From assembly GCA_025210745.1 (NCBI GenBank), contig JAOARC010000021.1, positions 40,552 to 104,551 on the forward strand: a DNA stretch of 64,000 bases, written 5' to 3'. Each line of letters opens with the position of its first letter. Within the stretch, counting starts at the first letter, position 1. Positions 17,539-25,541 of the stretch are shown here, piece by piece. The translations under genes and the position numbers were made by a program. This DNA is from Bacteriovoracaceae bacterium. Its GTDB lineage: Bacteria > Bdellovibrionota > Bacteriovoracia > Bacteriovoracales > Bacteriovoracaceae. Under the pieces are notes generated by a model, which saw only the letters and a program-made list of their open reading frames with translations, made no database searches and was not told the DNA's origin.

Positions 17539-17905
17539 AGTTTCTCCTTGAGCACATATCTATTGAATTTTTAATATTTAATTATTTATCATACTAATAG
17601 AAAAAGATGCATCGCGCTATCGTATTGCTATTGTTCTGATGTTATTTTTTGCATCATGTAATTTTTATATGAGTTTTTTTACTAACGAGTAAAGAAAATA
17701 GTTTTTGGGCAATCCCTGTCAGGATGGATTTATAATAGGGAAATCAAGAATTATTTTAATGCAGCCTCTAAAGTATGTTAGCTGTGAAGAATTATAATGG
17801 AGCTAGTAGAAGATGATAGTATATTTAATTTAGGAATATTTAGGGTAATAAAAAAGGGGCTTTCTAATCAAAGCCCCTACCTAACAAAATATATTTCAAG
17901 CTTTC
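17539..17905. other. Intergenic region, no gene supported
   Basis: This gap holds upstream DNA of the coiled-coil gene on the right of 17538, and near 17850 the terminator of the porin-like gene. A short frame starting at 17797 (43 codons) runs through that terminator and is not believable as a gene. Confidence 0.6.
17851..17877 (-). terminator. Terminator of the porin-like gene
   Basis: GGGGCTTT (17856-17863) and AAAGCCCC (17870-17877) form an 8-bp stem. Read on the minus strand it is followed by a T-run. Confidence 0.88.
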
Positions 17906-18910
17906 TTAGAAAAAGAAAGAACCTGTAATAGCAAGGTTTGTATCTTTGCTTTCATCATCTTCAATAGAGTTATCATCGTACTCACGAGTGATATTAGAAA
18001 CAGAATAACTAACTATTACTTGAAATTCTTCCATTTTTAATCTTCCAAATACTCCAAATTCAGTTTCAGATGACTCAGAGTCATTAATAGAGTTTTTGTT
18101 ATCAGTGTCTTCCGAGCTAATACGAGAAAAGTTTCCGCCTATAAAATAGTTGTTATTAAGCATGTACTCAACTTCAGCTCCAAGAGTTAAACTTACTGTA
18201 TCTTCATCTGATCCATTCTCGTCAAGAAAATCTTTTGTATAGCTTACAGTTGGAGATAGTTGAAGTTGATTTAGAAATAGTGTTCCTTCTAGTTTTAGCT
18301 CTGTTTGTCCCCAAAGAGAAGCTGTACCTTCTGTAACAACAGGAGTATGAGCGATTGTTGCTTCAAGAGCTTTATCTTTTTTTAATATCCCCGCTCCTGC
18401 ATAAAACTCAGTGCTATTTAAATCAGAGCCATTTATATGTGATTTATTAAAACCTGCTCCCAGTATAATTTCCTTTGAAAGTAAAAAATTACCAGAAAAA
18501 CCAATCGTATTTCCCCCAAACTTATTACCATCCTTATCTTCAAACTCACTAAAGAGTCCTGTGAAACCGAGGGTAAATTGATCATTCATCTTTTTACCAA
18601 TGTTTAAAAACATAGCTGTTGATTTATCATCATCGCTGTCTTCATTTTTTAGGATCCATGCCTCAGCACTAAAAGCATCATTTGAAAGGTTTCCAAAAAG
18701 TGCTAAAGTATCACTATCATAATCATTACTTGAGTTATTTTCGTCTTCTCTGTCATATTGACCAATAGAAAGTGTTGCATTATTTCTGTTAGAAAGAGCT
18801 GCCGCAGCTCCTGATGTATTTGGCTCAACCATATTTCTTTTTATATTTGGTACAATTCTTCCAGCAAATGCAACATTCAACATAACTAATAAACTAACTA
18901 TTAACTTCAT
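17906..18910 (-). CDS. Porin-like outer-membrane beta-barrel protein
   Basis: 334 aa with a signal peptide (MKLIVSLLVMLNVAFA). The mature protein alternates aromatic-rich strands with acidic loops (DREDENNSSNDYDSDT, DENGSDEDT, DDNSIEDDESKD) and ends in ITGSFFF, the C-terminal Phe expected for Omp85-assembled barrels. Strand count is compatible with about 14-16. The loops are very Asp/Glu-rich, which may indicate cation binding or a cation-selective channel. Function otherwise unknown. Confidence 0.78.
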   Translation of the reverse strand: MKLIVSLLVMLNVAFAGRIVPNIKRNMVEPNTSGAAAALSNRNNATLSIGQYDREDENNSSNDYDSDTLALFGNLSNDAFSAEAWILKNEDSDDDKSTAMFLNIGKKMNDQFTLGFTGLFSEFEDKDGNKFGGNTIGFSGNFLLSKEIILGAGFNKSHINGSDLNSTEFYAGAGILKKDKALEATIAHTPVVTEGTASLWGQTELKLEGTLFLNQLQLSPTVSYTKDFLDENGSDEDTVSLTLGAEVEYMLNNNYFIGGNFSRISSEDTDNKNSINDSESSETEFGVFGRLKMEEFQVIVSYSVSNITREYDDNSIEDDESKDTNLAITGSFFF

Positions 18911-19044
18911 CTATATTCTCCTTTGTTTTTTATAGTATAAAAGACTTGCTTTGAATATGTCACTATACATCTTCATATTTTTATACCATTTTGCTTTATA
19001 TTGATTGGTGGTTGAGTTTAAAGCGAGCAGTGTAATACAGACAG

Positions 19045-19088
19045 TAGGACATAATCGCTTGGAAACTAATAGGACATAGTCGCTCGGA
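19045..19088. repeat. Two 19-bp direct repeats, 25-bp period
   Basis: TAGGACATAATCGCTTGGA (19045-19063) and TAGGACATAGTCGCTCGGA (19070-19088) match at 17 of 19 positions. They lie about 90-130 bp upstream of a sigma-54-type promoter, where enhancer-binding proteins bind. Alternatively they could be end repeats of a lost insertion sequence. Confidence 0.6.
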
Positions 19089-19109
19089 TTCAACACAGTG
19101 GCTTTACAG

Positions 19110-19126
19110 TGTCTAAAAATTAGACA
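19110..19126. promoter_or_regulatory. Dyad, candidate enhancer-binding site
   Basis: TGTCTAA-AAA-TTAGACA is a perfect 7-bp inverted repeat with a 3-bp spacer, centred about 85 bp upstream of the predicted start of the sigma-54-type promoter. The size and place fit a site for a bacterial enhancer-binding protein. Confidence 0.6.
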
Positions 19127-19174
19127 TATAAAATAACTATATTTAAGAATAACAGTGTATTTAACAACTTATTT

Positions 19175-19191
19175 TTGGCATCTTTTTTGCT
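19175..19191 (+). promoter_or_regulatory. Sigma-54 (RpoN) promoter of the deiminase gene
   Basis: TTGGCATCTTTTTTGCT fits TGGCAC-N5-TTGC at all but one core position and has the invariant GG and GC separated by exactly 10 bp. The start codon at 19218 follows at a suitable distance. Its use requires an RpoN and an activator encoded elsewhere. Confidence 0.75.
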
Positions 19192-19217
19192 GAATATATT
19201 AAACAGGAGATAAATAT

Positions 19218-20591
19218 ATGTTACTTAATAAGCTTTACTTGCTTCTATTTATATCATGTCAACTGCTAGCGCAAGAATATAAAGATAGAATTAAGCCCGA
19301 GTTCCAAGAAACATCACATATAATACTTTCTTCACATATTTCAATGTCTGCAATGAGGGCTTATGAGCAAGGCAAGATTAAAGACTATCAACATGTTGCT
19401 GCCTCCATTGAAAAAATCAGTATGTATGATAAATTAATTCAATCATTTCCTAATGTAAAATTTATTATATACTCTTCTAACAATCCACTTACTATCAATT
19501 CTAAAAATCTTAATTTTAAAATGGATAAAAGTGAGTATGATTACGTAAAAGAACGATATGCCAATTATAATAATGTTATCACTATAAAAAGCCTAAACAA
19601 TGAATATGCAACAAGCTGGGTTCGTGACTGGGGACCATTTAGTATATCAAAAAATAAAATTGCCAACCTCCAACAAAAAGATAATTCAAAAAGAGTTGAG
19701 TATATTGCTAATGAAGCAATAAGATGTAAGCAAGATCCTAGTTCCGATCTACCAAATATAAATCTAGAATTAGAAAATATAACGTCTGCTATCTTAGATG
19801 AAGAGCTTTATCTTGAAGGTGGAAATTTTATGATAAACAGTGATGGAGTATGCATGAGCGCTGACTTTGATCCAAGTAATATTAAATCTCTTACAAAAAT
19901 AGGTTGTAAAAGTGTCGTATTATTTAACCCTCTACCAAGTGAAGAAACTAGGCATATTGATATTTTTGCAAAATTCTTAGCAAACAATAAAGTTCTTATA
20001 AGTAAATATGAGTCAAATATGGTTAGGGTTAAAGATGAAGCTAATTACACATATTTCTATTGCAATGAAGAGCAGATACAGGCGGAAGACTGGGAGAACT
20101 GTGAATTTACAAGATCAGCTCCTGGACAAGGTTTAAAAATAAAGAATATTCAAAGTAATCAAGTTTATACGTCTCAAAAAGAGTTATTTCAAAACTATTC
20201 AATAAATAACTTTTATCAAAATGATTGGGTAAAACATTCTGAGGATACAAAAGATAAACTCGAAAAACTTGGCTTTAAAGTAATTGAAATAAAGGCTCCT
20301 CAACCTGTAGCTTCTTTTGAAGTCTATGAATACCTAAATTCTAAAGGCGAAGTCGTACACACAGGCAAAGAGGTTTCATACACTTTCCCAACATATACAA
20401 ACTCTTTAATTACGAATAATAGTGTAAGTATTCCTCAATATTCAAAACTAGCATCGAAAGAACTAAATGAGAGTGCCATAAAAACTTATAGAAAGTACTT
20501 TGAAAAAGTAATTCCTATAAATACAGATCAAAATATTTTGCAAGGAGGTAGTATTCATTGCCTAACAATGGATATGCATATGAGTAAATAA
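19218..20591 (+). CDS. Exported agmatine deiminase / peptidyl-arginine deiminase family protein
   Basis: 457 aa of the PAD_porph/agmatine deiminase family, which hydrolyses the guanidino group of agmatine (or peptidyl-arginine) and frees ammonia. Visible active-site segments: SWVRDWGP, LEGGNF, ETRHIDIFAKF and the C-terminal GGSIHCLT with the nucleophile Cys448. Unlike cytoplasmic AguA it begins with a signal-like hydrophobic segment (MLLNKLYLLLFISCQLLA), so it is predicted to leave the cytoplasm. An insert at about 270-370 is not typical of short AguA. A sigma-54 promoter lies directly upstream. Substrate cannot be decided from sequence. Confidence 0.85.
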   Translation: MLLNKLYLLLFISCQLLAQEYKDRIKPEFQETSHIILSSHISMSAMRAYEQGKIKDYQHVAASIEKISMYDKLIQSFPNVKFIIYSSNNPLTINSKNLNFKMDKSEYDYVKERYANYNNVITIKSLNNEYATSWVRDWGPFSISKNKIANLQQKDNSKRVEYIANEAIRCKQDPSSDLPNINLELENITSAILDEELYLEGGNFMINSDGVCMSADFDPSNIKSLTKIGCKSVVLFNPLPSEETRHIDIFAKFLANNKVLISKYESNMVRVKDEANYTYFYCNEEQIQAEDWENCEFTRSAPGQGLKIKNIQSNQVYTSQKELFQNYSINNFYQNDWVKHSEDTKDKLEKLGFKVIEIKAPQPVASFEVYEYLNSKGEVVHTGKEVSYTFPTYTNSLITNNSVSIPQYSKLASKELNESAIKTYRKYFEKVIPINTDQNILQGGSIHCLTMDMHMSK

Positions 20592-20629
20592 AAGGATGTA
20601 TACATAACGTCATTTTCAGCTAGGTATCA

Positions 20630-20805
20630 AAATCGATTAGATTGCATAATTTAGGTCATTTATTTGGATCGCACTATGGAACTCAGGAAATATTTATGAC
20701 CTTCAAAAGATTCTTGGGCATTCGAGTATAGGAATGACAGAAATATACTCCCATTTATCCCCAGAGCATCTAGTAAAAGCAGAAAGTGTCGTAGGATTTG
20801 AATAG
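20630..20805 (+). pseudogene. Tyrosine recombinase (integrase) relic
   Basis: The last part of a tyrosine integrase in two frames. From 20645 one frame reads HNLGHLFGSHY, matching the HxLRH...GSH box with the catalytic Arg changed to Gly. After a frameshift near 20675 another frame reads NSGNIYDLQKILGHSS, then MTEIYSHLSPEHL and a stop at 20803-20805. This matches the family's LGH box and the catalytic Tyr region. The upstream two-thirds of the gene is absent, so the protein is dead. Confidence 0.85.
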
Positions 20806-20930
20806 AGTCTAAAGAGTACCCCCAAACTCCCCCCACGAGTTTTTAGAAAGCTTAGAACAAGATCAAAAAATAAGTTTTCATAGCCTTAAGTATCTGAAAT
20901 AATAGGCTTATTAAAGTGTTTTGGGCTGTA

Positions 20931-20969
20931 AATTTTGTGGATTAAAAATTTGGTGCTCGAGGCGAGACT
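20931..20969. repeat. Duplicated tRNA-Leu 3' end, att-like copy 1
   Basis: 39 bp matching 21012-21050 at 37 positions. It contains the last 19 bases of the tRNA-Leu plus 20 bp of downstream flank. A 8-bp hairpin, CAAAATGC/GCATTTTG at 20971-20991, follows directly. Confidence 0.8.
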
Positions 20970-21011
20970 ACAAAATGCAAATAGCATTTTGACATAAAGC
21001 CTTTATAACTG

Positions 21012-21050
21012 AATTTTGTGGATTAAAGGTTTGGTGCTCGAGGCGAGACT
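21012..21050. repeat. tRNA-Leu 3' end, att-like copy 2
   Basis: Second copy of the 39-bp repeat; its right 19 bases are the 3' end of the intact tRNA-Leu on the minus strand. With the integrase relic to the left, the pair looks like a scar of site-specific integration at a tRNA 3' end. Confidence 0.8.
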
Positions 21051-21118
21051 TGAACTCGCACAGCCATAAGGCCGAGGGATTTTAAATCCCTTGTGTCTAC
21101 CGATTCCACCACTCAAGC
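21032..21118 (-). tRNA. tRNA-Leu(TAA)
   Basis: On the minus strand: acceptor GCTTGAG/CTCGAGC, anticodon stem AGGGA/TCCCT with loop TTTAAAA (anticodon TAA), long leucine-type variable arm (CGGCCTTATGGCTG), T-arm with GTTCAAGTC, and encoded CCA. 87 nt is right for class II tRNA. Confidence 0.95.
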
Positions 21119-21151
21119 ATTTAAGAACGTGTTAAATAATGAAGGATTTTA

Positions 21152-22516
21152 ATGAATACGTCAACAAATATAAGAAAGATTTTTTTCGTTTTATTATTTT
21201 TTATTGCTGCGTCATGTTCAAGTCGTAATAAACTTGAGTCAGAAAACTCGGCTGAGTACGGAGGAAGAGATTATGTTGATAGTCTCGTGGCAAAAGTAGA
21301 ACCAAAGTGGTTTAAAACGACAAAGGCTTTTTCTCTAAGAAACTTGGAAGGACAAGCAAAGCCTCATTTTTTCTTTGATGTAAACCCAAAGGTTAATAAA
21401 AAAACTCGTAGTATGAATGTTGTAATAACAAATGTTGAAGGCTCTGGTGAAGTATATAATCTTGATCTTACTTCTGGCCAATTCATATATGATAGAAAGC
21501 TTTGTAAAGATAAAGATTTTTGGGAAAAATATAAAAAAAGTATAACAACACCTCCATTTTCTATTGGGGTTGTTCCAAGGTATCTTGATCAGTTAGGTTC
21601 TGCTCAAAAAGTGATTGTTTTTGGAGAAAAAACTTATTTAGAAAAATATCATAAGACACATTTTTTTGATGTAAAAGTTATAGGTGGATATGTTGAAAAA
21701 GAGTGTCGCTATGGTTCATGTGTTGATTTAAATCAATGGAGTTCTAGGCTTGTTCTAATTGCAATTAGAAAAGGTAGTAAAGAACTTAAAGATGTTAATA
21801 ATCTGAATGAACTTATGAAAGTTGTTGATTGGCCATACGTAAAAGCATTTTTAGAAAATGGTCAAGGCAAAAATAAAATTGCATCTAAAAATTATGGAGC
21901 ATATAAAGTATCTCATTTAGTTTCTGCGAGTAGAGCAGTTGATTTTTTTATGAAAAATTCAACATTTTTTAGTTATAAAAAAATGATTTCTTTACAAAAG
22001 TCTTGTTATCACTTGTATCAACATTACTGGAAAGTATTAAGTCAAAGTAAAGATAAAAAGTCTTATCGAAAAAACTTTTATTCACTTTTTCATAAAAACC
22101 ATCTAGAGTTTAAAACTTGTTCTAAATATGTGTATCCTTTTAGTATAAACTCTGATTTCAAAAGATATTGGGATTTTAATTTTATTATAGCTTATTATAA
22201 GTTACATGAACTAGGTTATTCTTATCGGTGTGGCTCAGAAGCATGGATAAAAAATTTAAGAATGCCTGATGGAAAGCTCATGTATCCGGTAGAAAAGGAA
22301 TTATATGCTTGTTCGAGCAAAGAAATTAAAGCTGGTATGAAAAAAGCCCTTCATATGTTTAAAAGTTTATATCAAAGAGATATTTCTACATATAGATTTG
22401 TTGAGTACGATAAAAAAACTCATGGGAAAGTTTATTCTCTTGTATTTCAGCCAAATAAGTATTCTTCTTGTGAAAAAGAGCAAAAAGACTTTTTTCCAAG
22501 AGATATTAAACTTTGA
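21152..22516 (+). CDS. Lipoprotein of unknown function
   Basis: 454 aa starting with a lipoprotein signal (AASC at about residue 22). The mature protein is mixed alpha/beta with scattered Cys and no family I recognise. The C-terminal third has paired Cys residues (YRCGSEAW, YACSSKEI, SSCEKEQ) typical of an exported, disulfide-bonded domain. It begins 34 bp beyond the tRNA-Leu on the opposite strand. Confidence 0.75.
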   Translation: MNTSTNIRKIFFVLLFFIAASCSSRNKLESENSAEYGGRDYVDSLVAKVEPKWFKTTKAFSLRNLEGQAKPHFFFDVNPKVNKKTRSMNVVITNVEGSGEVYNLDLTSGQFIYDRKLCKDKDFWEKYKKSITTPPFSIGVVPRYLDQLGSAQKVIVFGEKTYLEKYHKTHFFDVKVIGGYVEKECRYGSCVDLNQWSSRLVLIAIRKGSKELKDVNNLNELMKVVDWPYVKAFLENGQGKNKIASKNYGAYKVSHLVSASRAVDFFMKNSTFFSYKKMISLQKSCYHLYQHYWKVLSQSKDKKSYRKNFYSLFHKNHLEFKTCSKYVYPFSINSDFKRYWDFNFIIAYYKLHELGYSYRCGSEAWIKNLRMPDGKLMYPVEKELYACSSKEIKAGMKKALHMFKSLYQRDISTYRFVEYDKKTHGKVYSLVFQPNKYSSCEKEQKDFFPRDIKL

Positions 22517-22561
22517 TGCGATGCATGTATCGACTGTAAGCTTATTTTAATTAATATTTCA

Positions 22562-22597
22562 TTGGTCTTATCTTACCAAAGTGTAAAAACTAAGATA
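22562..22597. promoter_or_regulatory. Nested inverted repeats, possible operator of the desaturase gene
   Basis: TTGGT-N8-ACCAA (22562-22579) overlaps TATCTTA (22569-22575) ... TAAGATA (22591-22597). They lie 40-70 bp upstream of the desaturase start. Such dyads are typical of fatty-acid regulators, but the identity of a regulator is unknown. Confidence 0.35.
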
Positions 22598-22633
22598 CCT
22601 TATCTATAGTATCAGATATTAGAGGAGAGACTT

Positions 22634-23779
22634 TTGAAAAATTTTTTCTTAAAACACGCTAGAAGTGGTCAACTTAACTGGGCTGCAACTTTATTTCTAA
22701 TTTTTATGCCCTTTATTGCAATTGTAGGTTCTATCTATGCGATAGAATTAGAAGGCTTTAGCTGGGCCCCTTGGGTTTGGGCTTTTATTTTTTATTATGT
22801 AACGGTTATGGCCATTAGTGGTGGTTATCATAGACTTTATTCTCATAGAGCTTTTAAAGCGAATAAATTTACAGAGTTAATGTATTTACTATGGGGAGCG
22901 GCTTCATTTGAATTTTCTGTTTTAGAGTGGGCAAGAAAACACAGAAGACATCATGCTAAAGTTGATACTGTTGATGATCCATATGATATTAATGGTGGAT
23001 TTTGGTGGGCCCATATGGGATGGATGATGGTTAAGGAAGATCCTAAGTATCAAACTGGCTACCCAAAAGACTTACTAAATAATAAGTTAGTTATGTGGCA
23101 ACACAAAAATTATAATATGATTGCTCTTGTAATGTGTTTTATGTTACCAACAGCGATTGGTTTTTTCTATGATTTACCAATAAGCTTTTTCTTTATAGCT
23201 TCATTGCTTAGAATCATTTTTGTTCATCATGTGACATACTTTATCAACTCTTTATGCCATATGGTTGGTACAAGACCTTATACTGAAGAAAACTCTGCTA
23301 GGGATTCTCATATTTTAGCCTTACTAACATGTGGTGAAGGTTATCATAATTATCATCATAAATTTCAATCAGACTATAGAAATGGGCCAATGTGGCATAA
23401 TTATGATCCGAGTAAATGGTTTATTTATTTCTTAAGTCTGTTTGGTTTTACCTATGATTTAAAAGCAATGCCAAGTAGTGAAATAAGAAAAGCAATGCTT
23501 AAAAAACAAAAGCTTTCGGTTCTGGATAAATTAAAGGCAAAAAATATTGATACTTCGGCACTAGAGCAAATGTATGAGAAGGCTCAAGAAGCGCAGAAAA
23601 AGTTCTATGCTTTAAAGAAAGAGTATAAGCTTAAGAAAAAAGAGTTAACTCTAGAAGGAGAACAAAAATTAGCTCAAATGAAAGCTAATATTAAACAAGC
23701 CAAGATGGAGCTTAAAGAAGCTTACAATGAATTTAAAGAATCTTTAAGAAACTTGAGTATTCAAGCACAAATGGCTTAA
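22634..23779 (+). CDS. Delta-9 acyl-lipid/acyl-CoA desaturase
   Basis: 381 aa membrane desaturase that introduces a double bond into saturated acyl chains. The three His boxes are present: HRLYSHRAF, HRRHHAKVD and GEGYHNYHHKF, between about four membrane segments. The start is TTG at 22634, with GAGGAG (22622-22627) 6 bases upstream; the next Met lies inside the first membrane helix. An extra C-terminal tail (about residues 300-375) is a Lys/Glu-rich coiled coil not found in ordinary DesC proteins. It may bind a partner. Confidence 0.93.
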   Translation: MKNFFLKHARSGQLNWAATLFLIFMPFIAIVGSIYAIELEGFSWAPWVWAFIFYYVTVMAISGGYHRLYSHRAFKANKFTELMYLLWGAASFEFSVLEWARKHRRHHAKVDTVDDPYDINGGFWWAHMGWMMVKEDPKYQTGYPKDLLNNKLVMWQHKNYNMIALVMCFMLPTAIGFFYDLPISFFFIASLLRIIFVHHVTYFINSLCHMVGTRPYTEENSARDSHILALLTCGEGYHNYHHKFQSDYRNGPMWHNYDPSKWFIYFLSLFGFTYDLKAMPSSEIRKAMLKKQKLSVLDKLKAKNIDTSALEQMYEKAQEAQKKFYALKKEYKLKKKELTLEGEQKLAQMKANIKQAKMELKEAYNEFKESLRNLSIQAQMA

Positions 23780-24453
23780 CTATTAAAAATATCGAATCTA
23801 GATTTATTTATATCTAAGGTTTTTAAAGACAGGAGAAACTCCTGTCTTTTTATTTGTATGGCCCCCATATCTTTTGTTATAGGCGTAACCATTTGAGTAT
23901 CTACAAATGGTATGTTTTTTGATCTAAGTTTTTCTACTAGAGCTATAACAGCAAGCTTTGAAGTATTACTTTCTGTATGAAACATTGACTCTGCACTTAT
24001 AAGCTCTCCAATACATACACCATAGAGTCCTGCTATAAGAGCATCTTCTTCGTTATATATTCCTATACAGTAAGCAAATTTGTGGTTAAACATTCTGATA
24101 TAGGCATTAATAATATCTTCGCTAATCCATGTATCTTCTTGATCTTTTCTGTCTATGTATGCACATTTTGTAATAATACTTTCAAAGTCAGTATTAAATT
24201 TAATTTGATATTGATCTTTATTTATAAACCTTCTCATAGACCTAGAAATATGAAGATTATCGCAAAATAATACTCCTCTTGGATCAAGGCTAAACCAAGT
24301 AAGAGGGTATTCTTTATCTACAGGCCAGGGAAATACGCCATGAGTATAAGCATCTATTAGAGTTTCAATACTAAGGTCAGCTCCAATAGCAAGTAAGCCA
24401 TTTTCATCAGCTAGGCTTGGGTCTGGAAATATACTTTTATTTATTTTGAACAT
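23776..24453 (-). CDS. aat: Leucyl/phenylalanyl-tRNA-protein transferase
   Basis: 225 aa cytoplasmic enzyme that adds Leu or Phe from aminoacyl-tRNA to proteins with N-terminal Arg or Lys, marking them for ClpAP by the N-end rule. Family blocks: IFPDPSLADENGLLAIGADLS at the start, YTHGVFPWP, WFSLDPRGVLF, ESMFHTESNTSKLA, and FVDTQMVTP near the end. It overlaps the ureohydrolase gene by 13 bp and the desaturase gene by 4 bp in convergent orientation. It is the last gene of a three-gene overlapping operon. Confidence 0.95.
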   Translation of the reverse strand: MFKINKSIFPDPSLADENGLLAIGADLSIETLIDAYTHGVFPWPVDKEYPLTWFSLDPRGVLFCDNLHISRSMRRFINKDQYQIKFNTDFESIITKCAYIDRKDQEDTWISEDIINAYIRMFNHKFAYCIGIYNEEDALIAGLYGVCIGELISAESMFHTESNTSKLAVIALVEKLRSKNIPFVDTQMVTPITKDMGAIQIKRQEFLLSLKTLDINKSRFDIFNS

Positions 24454-25541
24454 TTAAAAGCATCTAATATGGCATTAACAATTATGCTACTACTTTGTAG
24501 AGTTGTTTGCGGCTCATTACTAGTAAGAGATTCATAAGAACTTCTTACAAAAGGAGCTACTTCAACAAGATCTGCTCCCGTAACATTCGTTTCTTTGGCA
24601 ATATTATTAATTAAGACCACACATTCATGAGGTTCAAGTCCACCTGTTTCTGGGGTACCTGTGGCACTTGCATACTTTGCATCAAGAGCATCAATATCAA
24701 AGCTAATATATACTTCATCAATATTATTATCTTTAATATAAGTACATATTTGATCACTAATACTACTTACACCTTGTTCTTTTACTTCACTAGTCCAAAA
24801 CTGTTTTGCTCCAGTAGTTTGTTCCCAGTGTGATCTAACATTGCCAGAAGATCTAATCCCAATTTGAATAAGATCAGAAGCTTTATCTAGATAAGGGATA
24901 ACTTTTTTTGCCCAAGTGGCAAAGCAAATATCAATCCCTAATCTTTCATCCATTAAATCTGTATGGGCATCAAAGTGAATGATTGCTGTTTTAATACCTT
25001 TTTCTTTTTTATGCTTTAGCCACTCTTTTACAACTGGATAACTTACAGAGTGATCTCCTCCTAGAGTAAGAATTTTTTTTGTAGGATACTCTTGTAGTAG
25101 ATCTTTAGTAAAATCTTCTGCAATGCTAAGGGCGCTTACAGGTAATGAGTTTTGTTCATTATATAAAGCCTTTCTGCAGTTTTGGATTGTATGCTCATTG
25201 AGATATTTATCATGAATGATATGAGGAATTGTTTTTGTATCCCCAATATCAAAAAACTGGTCGTGAATATTTTGGATTGAGTCTCTTATAAATAATGGAC
25301 CCCAGTTTGCACCTCTTTGGATTCCTCCTCCTGTATCAAGAGTTATTCCAAAAAGAACAGGCCTATTATCATTTTTAAAATCATTTAGCTTTTTTAGCCA
25401 AACTGTTTTTGCTTGTTCATTGTCTTTTGTTCCATAAAGAACTTCATGAACTTTTTGTCTGTTTTCTTTTGCTGTGTGAACAGTATGAACACCATTTCCA
25501 GCTGGTACTAAATATTTTGTAACTTTATCAATGAACTTCAT
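24441..25541 (-). CDS. Arginase/agmatinase-family ureohydrolase
   Basis: 366 aa. The binuclear Mn ligands are all visible: GGDHSVSY, IIHFDAHTDLMD and SFDIDALDA, with the substrate-side TPETGGL. It hydrolyses a guanidino or formimidoyl compound to urea or formamide. An N-terminal extension of about 90 residues before GITLDTGG distinguishes it from SpeB at 30 kb. The exact substrate (agmatine, arginine, guanidinobutyrate or formimidoylglutamate) cannot be fixed. It is co-transcribed with a D-hydroxyacid dehydrogenase (14-bp overlap) and aat. Confidence 0.88.
   Translation of the reverse strand: MKFIDKVTKYLVPAGNGVHTVHTAKENRQKVHEVLYGTKDNEQAKTVWLKKLNDFKNDNRPVLFGITLDTGGGIQRGANWGPLFIRDSIQNIHDQFFDIGDTKTIPHIIHDKYLNEHTIQNCRKALYNEQNSLPVSALSIAEDFTKDLLQEYPTKKILTLGGDHSVSYPVVKEWLKHKKEKGIKTAIIHFDAHTDLMDERLGIDICFATWAKKVIPYLDKASDLIQIGIRSSGNVRSHWEQTTGAKQFWTSEVKEQGVSSISDQICTYIKDNNIDEVYISFDIDALDAKYASATGTPETGGLEPHECVVLINNIAKETNVTGADLVEVAPFVRSSYESLTSNEPQTTLQSSSIIVNAILDAFKCSK

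Noticed and set aside
17797..17931. 43-codon frame beginning MELVEDDSIF
   Set aside because: Runs through the porin-gene terminator and into the opposite-strand gene; no ribosome site.
19045..19088. Insertion sequence end repeats
   Set aside because: No transposase or matching second end seen; an enhancer role near the sigma-54 promoter explains them equally well.
18911..19096. 61-codon minus-strand frame through the direct repeats
   Set aside because: No ribosome site; overlaps regulatory repeats and has no protein character.
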